From contig NZ_JADNQW010000005.1 in assembly GCF_015709455.1 (NCBI RefSeq), positions 620,001 to 684,000 on the forward strand: DNA of 64,000 nt, written 5' to 3'. Origin of the DNA: Methylosinus sp. H3A. GTDB taxonomy: Bacteria > Pseudomonadota > Alphaproteobacteria > Rhizobiales > Beijerinckiaceae. The notes beneath the pieces were generated by a model. That model searched no databases and was not told where the DNA came from. It worked only from the letters and a program-made list of their open reading frames with translations. Positions 28,119 to 36,536 of the stretch are shown piece after piece; position 1 is the first letter of the stretch, and every line of letters starts with the position of its first letter. The position numbers and the translations under genes were made by a program.

Positions 28119-29526
28119 GGATTCCTCTCGGGTCGAGCGCCGATTTGATCGCGCGCATCAGCCCGAGCGCCACCGGATCCTTCACCTTGCGCAAGAGATC
28201 GCGCTTCAGCACGCCGACGCCGTGCTCGGCAGAGACCGAGCCCGCATATTTCGTCACCAGCCCATGCACGATGTCGTTGATCTCCTCGCGGCGGGCGAGG
28301 AAGGCGGCGCGGTCGGCGCCCTCGGGCTGCGAGACATTGTAGTGGATATTGCCGTCGCCCATGTGGCCGAAGGGCGTCGGCCGCGCGCCGGGCGCATGCG
28401 CCGTGACGAGGGCGTTCGCCTCCTCCAGAAAGGCGGGGATCGATTCGAGCGGCACGGAGACATCGTGCTTGATCGAGCCGCCCTCCGGCTTTTGCGCCTC
28501 GGGTAGAGTCTCGCGCAGCTTCCAGAGGCCGGCGCGCTGCTCGAGCGTCGCGGCGAGCGCGGCGTCCTCGGCGATCCCCTGCTCCAGCGCCTCGCCGAGC
28601 AATTCGGTGAGCAATTCCTCGACGCCGCTCTCGGCGGGCGAAGCGAGCTCGATCAGCACATGCCATTCGTGCGCGCCGGCGAGCGGATCGCGAACCCCGC
28701 TGATATGTCGCAGCACGAATTCGACGCCGATGCGCGGGATCAATTCGAAGGCGACCAGCGCCGAGCCGGCGCGCGCCTTGGCGAGCCCCAGCAGCGCCAG
28801 AGCGGCGCGCGGATCGGCGAGGCCGACGAAGGCGGTCGCGCGTGACCGCGGCAGCGGAAAGAGCTTCAGCGTCGCGGCGGTGATGACTCCGAGCGTGCCC
28901 TCCGAGCCGATGAACAAATGGGCGAGGTCATAGCCCGTATTGTCCTTGCGCAGCTTGGAGAGTCCGGACAGGAGCCGCCCGTCGGCGAGCGCCACCTCGA
29001 GCCCGAGCGCGAGATCGCGCGTCGCGCCATAGGCGATCACATGCACGCCGCCGGCGTTGGTCGCGAGATTGCCGCCGATCGTGCAGCTGCCTTCGGCGCC
29101 GAGCGAGAGCGGGAAATAACGGCCAACGGCCTCCGCCGCGGCCTGCGCGTTGGCGAGAATGACGCCGGCTTCGACGGTCATCGTATCGGAGGCGGGATCG
29201 ACCTCGCGGATGCGGTCGAGCTTTTGCAGCGACAACAGGATTTGCGCGCCGCTCTCATCGGGCGTCTGGCCGCCCACGAGCCCGGTGTTGCCTCCCTGCG
29301 GCACGACGCCGACGCCGGCCTCGTCGCAGAGGGCGAGAACGGAAGCGACCTCGCGGGCGCTTCGCGGTTTGACGACGGCGAGAGCGCGGCCGTGAAAGGC
29401 GTCGCGCGGCTCGCAGAGATAGGCCGCCATGCCCGCAGGATCGACGATGACGCCGACAGATCCCACGATCGCGCTCAGCCGATCGAGCAGCGCCGTGTCA
29501 TCGCGTCCTTTTTCGACGGCGGTCAG
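28096..29526 (-). CDS. FAD-linked D-2-hydroxyacid dehydrogenase family protein, possible CTG start
   Basis: This is a PCMH-type FAD oxidoreductase of the D-lactate/D-2-hydroxyglutarate dehydrogenase family. PQGGNTGLVGGQ and GAEGSCTIGGNLATNAGG bind FAD; PFGHMGDGNIHYNV and SAEHGVGVLKRD form the C-terminal catalytic part. The first conventional start in frame is GTG 29466 (456 residues), but it cuts into the conserved N-terminal helix. CTG 29526 adds 20 residues including TALLDRLSAIVG, as family members have, and lies 6 bp after AAGGTGA; the frame closes at a stop just upstream. Substrate cannot be fixed from sequence. Confidence 0.85.
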   Translation of the reverse strand: MTAVEKGRDDTALLDRLSAIVGSVGVIVDPAGMAAYLCEPRDAFHGRALAVVKPRSAREVASVLALCDEAGVGVVPQGGNTGLVGGQTPDESGAQILLSLQKLDRIREVDPASDTMTVEAGVILANAQAAAEAVGRYFPLSLGAEGSCTIGGNLATNAGGVHVIAYGATRDLALGLEVALADGRLLSGLSKLRKDNTGYDLAHLFIGSEGTLGVITAATLKLFPLPRSRATAFVGLADPRAALALLGLAKARAGSALVAFELIPRIGVEFVLRHISGVRDPLAGAHEWHVLIELASPAESGVEELLTELLGEALEQGIAEDAALAATLEQRAGLWKLRETLPEAQKPEGGSIKHDVSVPLESIPAFLEEANALVTAHAPGARPTPFGHMGDGNIHYNVSQPEGADRAAFLARREEINDIVHGLVTKYAGSVSAEHGVGVLKRDLLRKVKDPVALGLMRAIKSALDPRGILNPGKLL

Positions 29527-29549
29527 AGAAGGTCACCTTGCTCCGAAAG

Positions 29550-29669
29550 TCACCAGTGGCGACGACGACGCGCTTCATCCGACCGGCGGACCCGCACATA
29601 AGCGGCGGCGGCGACCGGAAGTCCGCCGAGGATGATACTGCACAATGTCGCGGCGAGAAGCGCATTCAT
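29550..29669 (-). CDS. 39-residue single-helix membrane peptide
   Basis: ATG 29669 follows a strong AAGGAG site at 9-bp spacing and opens a 39-residue frame: NALLAATLCSIILGGLPVAA forms a membrane helix and the tail (YVRVRRSDEARRRRHW) is strongly basic, so the C-terminus should be cytoplasmic. It lies 24 bp upstream of the candidate CTG start of the flavin oxidoreductase and may be co-transcribed with it. No family recognised. Confidence 0.5.
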   Translation of the reverse strand: MNALLAATLCSIILGGLPVAAAAYVRVRRSDEARRRRHW

Positions 29670-29969
29670 GTGACCATCTCCTTCCAGATTCGAGCCTGGA
29701 CCCTCGAGGAGCCGGCTCCCCATGCTGGACATGGACGCAAATCCTATGCCCAACTCGCCGGGGCTGGCAAGAAAAATAACCTGCCCAGTCCCGAAATGCT
29801 TTCTGAAATCCGCTCTTTGTCACATGAAAGGCATTGTGAGAATCTAGGTTTCCCGGCCCATTCCGCCATAAGTGAACATACGTAGAAAAACGCGCTCTTG
29901 GCGAGCGTCGACGAAAGCTTAGGGCCGGCGAAGGCCGGATTCCGATCGCTCGAACCATTCCGTTCGAGC

Positions 29970-30129
29970 GGAACGCGCTATCCGAAGTGAATGCCGGCTC
30001 GGCGTTGAAAACGCGGAGAGATTCTAGAGTCATTCCGGTTCAGATTGAACCGGAATGACTCTAGATCTCCTTGTTCTGTCGTGTTTTCTTCACGCGAACC
30101 GGTTCCCACTTCGCTCGAAAAACACTCTA
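29970..30129. repeat. Two opposed structured elements sharing one 20-bp perfect hairpin
   Basis: TCTAGAGTCATTCCGGTTCA (30023-30042), loop GAT, and its exact complement (30046-30065) form the hairpin. On the minus strand 30129-30023 is a full copy of the element at 20861 (TAGAGTG..., GAAGTGGGAACCGGTTCG, ...AACAAGGA). On the plus strand 29970-30042 is a second, degenerate copy (CGAAGTGAATGCCGGCTCGG). The 457-bp gap between the RNA methyltransferase gene and the small membrane peptide is largely this. Confidence 0.75.
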
Positions 30130-31392
30130 GCGCGACAGCAGCCGCCGGCGCGGCGCGGCCTCCGCCGACCGCTCGAAGAGAGCGACGACCTCGAGATGAG
30201 GCGAATGCCGAAATTGATCGATCGGCGTGATGAATTTGGCGGCATACCCGCCCTTGCTCAGAATTGCGGCGTCACGCGCGAAGCTCTGCGGATCGCAGGA
30301 CACGGCGACGATGCGGCGCACGGCGGAGCCTGCGAGCGCCTGCGCCTGCGCCATCGCTCCGGCGCGCGGGGGATCGAAGACGACGGCGTCGAAATGGTTC
30401 AGCTCCTGCGCGTCCAGCGGGCGGCGGAACAGATCGCGCGCCTGCGCCGAGATCGGCCGCAGCCCTCTCGCCGTGCGGGCGGCGCGGTCGAGCGCCTCCA
30501 CCGCCGCCACATCCGAATCGACGGCCGTCACTTGCGCGCGCGCCGCGAGCCGCAGCGCGAAGGCGCCGACGCCGCAGAAGAGATCGGCGATTCTCTTGGC
30601 CTTCTCGCCGACGCCCTGCGCGACGAGGCGGGCGATGACCCCCTCCCCCTCGGCCGTCGCCTGAAGAAAAGCGCCGGGCGGCGGAAAGACTTGCGTGTTG
30701 CCGACCATCACGCCGGGCGGGAAGCGCAGAGTCACCAGCCGCCCGTGATTGGCGAGACGGGCGAGATCGAGGCTTTCGGCGAGCTCGAGCAGCGCCAGAG
30801 TCTCGCGCTCCTCGAGCGCGCCGGCGCCGCGAATATCGACATCGAGCCCTCCCGTCGTCAGCGTGACGGAGATATCTAGCGGCTTGCCCCGCCCGACCAA
30901 CGCCTGCGCGAGAGCGCGCGCCGCGGCGGGGGCGCCGACGAGGCCCGGCTCCAGCAATGGACAGGCGTCGATTTCGACGAGATCATGCGAGCGCGCGCGC
31001 ATGAAGCCCACGCGCGCCTCGCTTTTCTCGTAGCGCGCATGGAAGGTCACGCGCCGGCGCCCGGCGCCATGGGCGTCGACGAGCGGCTCGACGGGCCAAT
31101 CGAGGCCGGCGTTGCGCAGCGCCGTCTCGGCGAGGCCGCGCTTCCATCGCGCATAGGCCGGCTCGGCCAGCGTCTGCACGGCGCAGCCGCCGCAGATTCC
31201 ATAGTGCGGGCAGAAGGGCTCGATGCGATCCGGCGATGGCTCGAGGATATCCACGAGACGCGCGCGCTCGCCCTCCGCTTCGACGAGCACGGTCTCGCCC
31301 GGCAGAGCGAAGGGCACGAAGACGAGCCCCTCCTCCGCGCGGGCGACGCCCTCGCCGCGATGGCCCAAACGTTCGATGACGAGCCGCCGCAT
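30127..31392 (-). CDS. TrmA/RlmD-family RNA (uracil-5-)-methyltransferase
   Basis: The 421-residue protein has a TRAM-like N-terminus (RLVIERLGHRGEGVA), an iron-sulfur Cys cluster (FCPHYGICGGCAVQ), and a SAM-methyltransferase domain with ADLFCGVGAFALRLA, FDPPRAGAM and the catalytic Cys in VAVSCDPQSFARD. This matches RlmD/RumA-like enzymes that methylate U in 23S rRNA, or a TrmA-like tRNA enzyme; the target cannot be fixed from sequence. ATG 31392 overlaps the tlyA stop by 1 bp (TGATG). Last gene of the sigF-like operon. Confidence 0.92.
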   Translation of the reverse strand: MRRLVIERLGHRGEGVARAEEGLVFVPFALPGETVLVEAEGERARLVDILEPSPDRIEPFCPHYGICGGCAVQTLAEPAYARWKRGLAETALRNAGLDWPVEPLVDAHGAGRRRVTFHARYEKSEARVGFMRARSHDLVEIDACPLLEPGLVGAPAAARALAQALVGRGKPLDISVTLTTGGLDVDIRGAGALEERETLALLELAESLDLARLANHGRLVTLRFPPGVMVGNTQVFPPPGAFLQATAEGEGVIARLVAQGVGEKAKRIADLFCGVGAFALRLAARAQVTAVDSDVAAVEALDRAARTARGLRPISAQARDLFRRPLDAQELNHFDAVVFDPPRAGAMAQAQALAGSAVRRIVAVSCDPQSFARDAAILSKGGYAAKFITPIDQFRHSPHLEVVALFERSAEAAPRRRLLSR

Positions 31393-32132
31393 CACATCCG
31401 CCTTGCATGAAGAAGAAATTCGCGGTTTCCGTCGCCGCCCTCGATCGGCGAGGCGATCAGCGCGAGAACGCTCCAGGAGAGCGCCTCGACCTCCTCCCGA
31501 ACGCGTGCGCAGACTTGCGCATGAATGGTCTCGTCGCGCACGACGCCTTTTTTCCCCGCCTTGCGGCCGGCCTCGAACTGCGGCTTGACCAGAGCGACGA
31601 TTTGCGCCCCCTCGGCGGCGAGCGCAAGCACAGAAGGCAAAACGAGAGCGAGCGAAATAAAGCTCGCGTCGACGACGATCAACGATGGCGCCTCGTCGAG
31701 ATGCGCCATCGTCAAAGCCCGCGCGTCGAGCCCTTCGAGAGAGGTCACGCGCGGGTCGGCGCGCAATCTCGCATGCAATTGATCGTGGCCGACGTCCACC
31801 GCGGCGACATGGCGCGCGCCCGCCCGCAGCAGAGCGTCGGTGAAGCCGCCCGTGGAGGCTCCGACATCGAGGCAATAGCAATCTTTCGCGTCGACGCCGA
31901 AAGCCTCGAGCGCATGAGCCAGCTTCACGCCGCCGCGCGATACGTAAGGATGCGGCGCCTGCGCGACGATCTCGGCGTCGGGCGCGACCAGCTGCGAGGG
32001 CTTGGCGATCCTGCGGCCGTCGACCTCCACCAAGCCGGCGACAATGGCTTCGCGCGCCTTGGCGCGGCTCTCGAACAGGCCGCGCTCACACAGCGCCACA
32101 TCGACCCGGAGCAGCTCTCGCGCGCTCACCAT
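31392..32132 (-). CDS. tlyA: TlyA-family rRNA 2'-O-methyltransferase / hemolysin-like
   Basis: The 246-residue protein has an S4 RNA-binding domain (residues 5-65, RVDVALCERGLFESRAKARE) and an FtsJ-like SAM-methyltransferase domain (CLDVGASTGGFTDALL, VDVGHDQLH, IVVDASFISLALVLP). TlyA methylates ribose at cytidines of 16S and 23S rRNA in mycobacteria. Here it is placed between an anti-sigma gene (7-bp overlap) and a second RNA methyltransferase (1-bp overlap). Confidence 0.94.
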   Translation of the reverse strand: MVSARELLRVDVALCERGLFESRAKAREAIVAGLVEVDGRRIAKPSQLVAPDAEIVAQAPHPYVSRGGVKLAHALEAFGVDAKDCYCLDVGASTGGFTDALLRAGARHVAAVDVGHDQLHARLRADPRVTSLEGLDARALTMAHLDEAPSLIVVDASFISLALVLPSVLALAAEGAQIVALVKPQFEAGRKAGKKGVVRDETIHAQVCARVREEVEALSWSVLALIASPIEGGDGNREFLLHARRM

Positions 32133-32764
32133 TTGAGCAGTCGCGAACCGAGCGCCGAGCCGATGAGCGCCACCACGCCGATGGCCAGCGAATACCAGAC
32201 CGCGACGAAGAGCGGGCTGTCGTCCTGGCAGTGAGCCGCATAAAAGCTCGCCGCCAGCGCGCCCGCGACGAGTCCGGCGACGGCGCCGGCGAGCGCCGGC
32301 CGGCTCGGGGCGCCGCGCCTCAGCGCGAGCAGCAGGATTGCGAGCGGGCCGATCGCGATGAAGGGAATGAGCAGCAGGCAGGCGCGCGCGTTCAGCCCGA
32401 CGAGGCGTGCGCCCCAGGAGCCGGCCGGCGCGGCGAAAAGCTCGAGGACGACGGCGACGATGAGCACGACGAGCGCCAGAAGCGGCGCGAAACGCCAATA
32501 GCCGAGCTCGACGCCCGGCGTCGCGAGACGCCGCAGCAGGCCGACGCCGGCCGCGAGCAGACTGAGCGTCACGGCGAATTTCGCGAGCAGGCGCAGGCTC
32601 AGCATCGCGGAGCCGAGATCGGGCCGCACGCCGACGAAAAAGACGAGCGCGATTCCCGCGACGAGAGCGGCGGCCGCGAGCGACAGCGCGAAAATTTGCG
32701 CGAAGCGGAAACGCGAGCGCGAATGGTCCGCGACGAGCGCGCCGATCAGCTCTTCCGTTTTCAT
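32126..32764 (-). CDS. nrsF: NrsF/DUF1109-family membrane anti-sigma factor
   Basis: A 212-residue protein with six hydrophobic helices and a short cytoplasmic N-terminus (MKTEELIGALVADHSRSRFR). It matches DUF1109 (NrsF), the membrane anti-sigma factor paired with SigF in Caulobacter. Its only two Cys, at residues 129 and 179, fall where the metal-sensing pair of Caulobacter NrsF (reported at 131 and 181, from memory) lies. The ATG overlaps the sigma gene stop by 4 bp, so the two are translationally coupled. Confidence 0.9.
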   Translation of the reverse strand: MKTEELIGALVADHSRSRFRFAQIFALSLAAAALVAGIALVFFVGVRPDLGSAMLSLRLLAKFAVTLSLLAAGVGLLRRLATPGVELGYWRFAPLLALVVLIVAVVLELFAAPAGSWGARLVGLNARACLLLIPFIAIGPLAILLLALRRGAPSRPALAGAVAGLVAGALAASFYAAHCQDDSPLFVAVWYSLAIGVVALIGSALGSRLLKW

Positions 32765-33318
32765 TTCTCGCCTTTCCGATAGAGCGCCGCCAGAGTCTTG
32801 ATCGCCCGATGCAGGGCCACGCGGACCGCGCCCTCGCTCATGCCGTGGCGATCGGCCGCCTCCTTCACCGAATGGCCGTCGATCGACAGGAAACGCACCA
32901 GATCGCGCTGGCGTTCGCCGAGCTCGCCGAGCAAGCGGTCGACGTCCTGCCGGTCGAGCCCGTCGTCCGCCGCCTCGGGCGCGGCGAGATCGAACGCATC
33001 GTCGATCGGCAAAGGCGCCTTGGCGCCGCGCCTTCGGCGCGCGTCGACGAGCTTGTTGCGCGCGATCGTCATGATCCACGGGCCGATCGGCCTTCCCATG
33101 TCCCAGCTGTCGCGCTTCAAATGGATCGCGAGCAGCGTCTCCTGCACCACATCCTCCGCCTCGCCGACATCGAGGCCGAGACGCGCGCAATCGCGCCGCG
33201 CAATTCCGCGCAGCGCCGGGGTCAGCGACACGAGCAGCCGTTTATAGGCGCCGGAATCGCCCGCTATGGCGGCGCGCATCAGCACGGCCCATTCCTCCTC
33301 GGCTCTCGGCGATCCCAA
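32761..33318 (-). CDS. ECF sigma factor, SigF-like
   Basis: The 185-residue protein has sigma region 2 (about 25-95: AEDVVQETLLAIHLKRDSWD, PWIMTIARNKLVDARRRR) and region 4 (about 125-180: LSIDGHSVKEAADRHGMSEG, VRVALHRAIKTLA). With an NrsF-type anti-sigma factor directly downstream, it belongs to the ECF group of Caulobacter SigF, which responds to chromate, cadmium or oxidative stress. Start ATG 33318 is 16 bp past a SigF-type promoter, so transcription is probably autoregulated. No DNA target other than its own promoter was identified here. Confidence 0.93.
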   Translation of the reverse strand: MGSPRAEEEWAVLMRAAIAGDSGAYKRLLVSLTPALRGIARRDCARLGLDVGEAEDVVQETLLAIHLKRDSWDMGRPIGPWIMTIARNKLVDARRRRGAKAPLPIDDAFDLAAPEAADDGLDRQDVDRLLGELGERQRDLVRFLSIDGHSVKEAADRHGMSEGAVRVALHRAIKTLAALYRKGEK

Positions 33319-33333
33319 ACGTCCACCTTGCCA

Positions 33334-33359
33334 TTCGTGAAAAAGCGCCCTCTCGTTAC
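33334..33359 (-). promoter_or_regulatory. SigF-type autoregulatory promoter
   Basis: On the minus strand GTAACG (33354-33359) and CGAA (33334-33337) are separated by exactly 16 bp. This matches the GTAACC-N16-CGAA form reported for Caulobacter SigF promoters, with one change in the last -35 base. The start codon follows so closely that the leader would be very short. Confidence 0.65.
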
Positions 33360-33522
33360 GTCATGCGCAGGGCCTGCGTCGAGCGCCTTCGCGAATTTCG
33401 CAGCGCGTCACAAAAACGCCGGACTATTCGCGCCTTCTTAACGAAAGAATCGCAAATCTATCGACGCGCCGCGCGACCGCGGCCTCGCCCTCGACGAGGG
33501 CGCAGTCGGATTGGAGCTCCCC

Positions 33523-34848
33523 TTGCGTAGGTTTTCGAAGTCCGCCTTTTCGCGCAATGCTCTCGTCCTCGCGCTCGCCTGCGCCGCAGCGCCGGGCGCG
33601 ATCGCCGCAAACGACGCCTATGACGGCCAGGCGGAATGGGCGCAGCGCTACGACGCCGATCCGAAGCTGACCGTCTCGCGCTCGACGACCCCCATTCTCT
33701 CCGCGCAGACGGTGGCGGCGACCGAGACCGCCATCACGCAGCTGCAGGACATCGTCGCGCGCGGCGGCTGGCCCATGGTGCCGGCCGGCCAGCAGCTGCG
33801 CCTCGGCTCCAACGGGCCCGCCGTCTCGGCGCTGCGCCGCCGCCTCATCGTCTCCGGCGACATCGGCGCGGAGGCGGGCGCGAGCCCCGTCTTCGACTCT
33901 TACGTGGAAGCCGCGGTGCGGCGCTTCCAGGCGCGTCACGGCGTCAACGCCACCGGCGTCGTCGCGCAGCAGACCTTCGCCGCGCTCAACGTGTCCGCCG
34001 AGCTGCGCCTGCGTCAGCTCGAGACCAATCTCGTGCGCCTGCGCAGCTTCTCGCGCGATCTCGGCAATCGCTATGTGACGGCCAATATCCCCGCCGCCTC
34101 GGTGGAGACGGTGGAGAACGGCTATGTCGTCACCCATCACACCGCCGGCGTCGGCAAGATCGACCGCCAGTCGCCGGTCATGCAGACCAAGGCGATCCAG
34201 ATCAATTTCAACCCGTTCTGGACCGTGCCCGCATCGGTCATCCGCAAGGATCTGATCCCGAAGATGCAGGCGGACTCCAACTATCTCGCCGACAATCACA
34301 TCCGCGTCTACAATAAGGAGGGCGTCGAGCTCCCTCCGCAGCAGATCAACTGGAACTCGCTGGAGGCGCTGAACTACAAGTTCCGCCAGGACACGGGCGG
34401 CGATTTCAACTCGCTCGGCGTGGTTCGCATCGACATCGCCAATCCTTACGGCGTCTATATGCACGACACGCCGGCCAAGGGCATTTTCGGCGATGATTTC
34501 CGCTTCGTCTCCTCCGGCTGCATCCGCCTGCAGAATGTGCGCGATTATGTCGCCTGGCTGCTGAAGGAGACGCCCGGCTGGGACCGCGACCATATCGACG
34601 AGGCGATCCGCTCCGGCGAGCGCATCGATGTGAGGATCACGCCCGCCGTGCCGGTCTATTGGGTCTATGTCACCGCCTGGGGAGCGCCGGACGGGGTGAT
34701 GCAGTTCCGCGAGGATATTTATCAGCGCGACGGCCTCGGCCTGACGGCCGCCCTGCCGCAATCCGCGCCCGCGGCGACGCCGGTCGCCTCCCGGCAGGCG
34801 GCCCGCTCCTCGCAGCTCTTGCCGGTGTTCGGCGAAGAAGAGAACTGA
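33523..34848 (+). CDS. L,D-transpeptidase with peptidoglycan-binding domain
   Basis: The 441-residue exported enzyme has a signal peptide (ALVLALACAAAPGAIA), a peptidoglycan-binding domain (about 95-160, LGSNGPAVSALRRRL, FDSYVEAAVRRFQARHG) and a YkuD domain (about 185-380) with YMHDTPAKGIFG and the catalytic SSGCIRLQN. It forms 3-3 cross-links in the wall or links lipoproteins. TTG 33523 is preferred since GGAG lies 6 bp upstream; TTG 33511 is another in-frame option and there is no ATG. It is divergent from the sigF operon. Confidence 0.92.
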   Translation: MRRFSKSAFSRNALVLALACAAAPGAIAANDAYDGQAEWAQRYDADPKLTVSRSTTPILSAQTVAATETAITQLQDIVARGGWPMVPAGQQLRLGSNGPAVSALRRRLIVSGDIGAEAGASPVFDSYVEAAVRRFQARHGVNATGVVAQQTFAALNVSAELRLRQLETNLVRLRSFSRDLGNRYVTANIPAASVETVENGYVVTHHTAGVGKIDRQSPVMQTKAIQINFNPFWTVPASVIRKDLIPKMQADSNYLADNHIRVYNKEGVELPPQQINWNSLEALNYKFRQDTGGDFNSLGVVRIDIANPYGVYMHDTPAKGIFGDDFRFVSSGCIRLQNVRDYVAWLLKETPGWDRDHIDEAIRSGERIDVRITPAVPVYWVYVTAWGAPDGVMQFREDIYQRDGLGLTAALPQSAPAATPVASRQAARSSQLLPVFGEEEN

Positions 34849-35025
34849 GCAGGCGCCGGCGCGCTCGGCTGCCCGTGGAATAGGCGCGCGAGCGGCAGTC
34901 TTCGAGCAAGTCGGAAAGCGCACTCGTTTCGAGCCGTGCATCGCGCCACCGCCTCCGGCGCGTCGGTCGCCGCGCGATCGTCAGCCGGCTCAAATCAAGC
35001 CCGGCGTGTCTCGCCGCCGCATTAA

Positions 35026-35123
35026 AGCGCTTTCCGATCGAACGGAATCGTTCGATCGATCAGAATTCGCTCCAAAGAAAGCTAGAGCGCCATCCGATCC
35101 TATTGGATCGGATGGCGCTCTAG
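35026..35123 (+). repeat. Structured dispersed element, variant with 19-bp perfect hairpin
   Basis: AAAGCGCTTTCCGATCGAAC opens a variant of the 20861 element, and CTAGAGCGCCATCCGATCC (35082-35100), loop TATT, and its exact complement (35105-35123) close it. The 538-bp gap between the transpeptidase and the FkbM gene holds this, then about 260 bp of lower-GC sequence with no gene I can support. Confidence 0.65.
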
Positions 35124-35386
35124 ATGCGGCGCGTCCTTCCTCGTTCGACCTCTCGCCTCTCTCGCGCTCCCCGTTCACGCGCGTAGGAGAATACGGCGCG
35201 CAGCCTCACAATTTTTTCGAACAATTACGCGACTATGCCGCTCCAACCAACGACCGGCATCCGTGGACGGCGCACATAGGTCATGTTAGGAACACCTCAA
35301 ATTTCTCGTGTGGCATACCCACCAAATCCTGGCCCGAGTTTCCGAATCAGAAACGCCGCGCCCTCTTCAAAAGGAGATGAACCCAT

Positions 35387-36229
35387 ATGACGGACATTCT
35401 AGCTCGCGGCAGCGAAACTTCACTCGAGCTGAAAAGGGACAGTCTTCCTGAACGCTTTTATCACGAGATTCATAGAATTAATACGGAATACATGATAAAT
35501 GATTACTGGGGCTCGATGAATGAGGAAGTTTCGCTAGCAATCTACGCGTCTGTTCTTCAGCAGGGAGACATAGCTGTAGATTGCGGCGCCAATCGAGGCG
35601 AGCACACGAAAGTCATGGCCCGCCGTTGCGGACCCACAGGTCGAGTATACTCTTTTGAGGCTGTGCCAGAAATGATGGCGAAAGCCCAGCGAATAAACAT
35701 GGGATTCTCGAACATACAATGGATAAACAAGGCCGTCTGCAATGAAGCTGGCGCAGAAGTAGAATTTTTTTCTTACCCGAATGAAGACGGACTGTCCAGC
35801 TTACGTCCTGCGAGCGGGGACACCTCCACATGCAATCGTATCAGCGTCAAGACCACGACGTTGGACGATGAAATAGCCGAGAGCGTCACTCTCATCAAAC
35901 TCGACATCGAAGGGGCGGAGTATAACGCACTGCTCGGTGGCGCAAGAATACTAGAGCACAGCAAGCCCATTATTGTTTTCGAAAACGGAAGAGGAGTGGC
36001 CGCAGAAAGATTTGGGTATTCAAAAGAAGACTTTTTCAATCTTTTCAAAAGATTCGGATATTTTCTATTTTCTATCAGCGGAATGCCATTCACAGAGGAA
36101 TTGTGGGAGAGCACCTCCAATCCCTGGCAATTTATCGCAATCCATCCGACATCCCCGCGGATCGGGAGAGTTTTCTCGGTTACGAACTCTTACCTCTCCT
36201 ACGTCGCAGGGCTGCCTGGATCGCGATAG
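35387..36229 (+). CDS. FkbM-family methyltransferase
   Basis: The 280-residue protein has the FkbM layout: DCGANRGEHTKVMARRCG (SAM loop, about residue 65), VYSFEAVPEM, NKAVCNEAG, and TLIKLDIEGAEYNALLGGA. FkbM-type enzymes O-methylate sugars or polyketides, often in surface glycans. The gene is clearly richer in A+T (many AAT, ATA, AAA codons) than its neighbours, pointing to transfer. A strong AAAAGGAG site precedes ATG 35387. There is no glycosyltransferase next to it, so its substrate is not evident. Confidence 0.88.
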   Translation: MTDILARGSETSLELKRDSLPERFYHEIHRINTEYMINDYWGSMNEEVSLAIYASVLQQGDIAVDCGANRGEHTKVMARRCGPTGRVYSFEAVPEMMAKAQRINMGFSNIQWINKAVCNEAGAEVEFFSYPNEDGLSSLRPASGDTSTCNRISVKTTTLDDEIAESVTLIKLDIEGAEYNALLGGARILEHSKPIIVFENGRGVAAERFGYSKEDFFNLFKRFGYFLFSISGMPFTEELWESTSNPWQFIAIHPTSPRIGRVFSVTNSYLSYVAGLPGSR

Positions 36230-36468
36230 GCGAGCGTCGCCGGGCCGCCAAAGTCGAGTCCCAGCTCGCGAGAAATGGCGCGCGGGAAGCAGAACGCCGA
36301 TCCGATCGCGGTCGTCCGGCTGGCTCGTAGCCCGCCTTCCGACGGCCAAGATCGGGCCGGTTGCGTCGAGATCAGCGTAAGGAAAGCCTCACGGCCGCCG
36401 GTCGACTGCAAGAGACCAAGATCGCGCGCAATTGTGTGCGTTCGTTCCAAAGCGCTGTTCGAAACCAA
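36199..36468 (-). CDS. Orphan open frame, possible gene fragment
   Basis: From TTG 36468 the minus strand reads 89 residues with coding-like composition (ARSWPSEGGLRASRTTAIGS, ISRELGLDFGGPATLAYRDP). I recognise no family. It could be the tail of a broken gene, since the 307-bp gap 36230-36536 holds nothing else and borders the low-GC FkbM gene. There is no good ribosome site. Confidence 0.25.
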   Translation of the reverse strand: MVSNSALERTHTIARDLGLLQSTGGREAFLTLISTQPARSWPSEGGLRASRTTAIGSAFCFPRAISRELGLDFGGPATLAYRDPGSPAT

Positions 36469-36536
36469 TCGCGTCGTTCATATCGCGCGGACCGCACGCT
36501 CGTGATCGCCTTCCGCGGGGAGGCGGGAGTGCGCGC

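Noticed and set aside
35006-35380. 124-residue open frame before the FkbM gene
   Set aside because: It begins in repeat DNA (the hairpin arms give the repeated APSDPIGSDGALD peptide) and has no family support.
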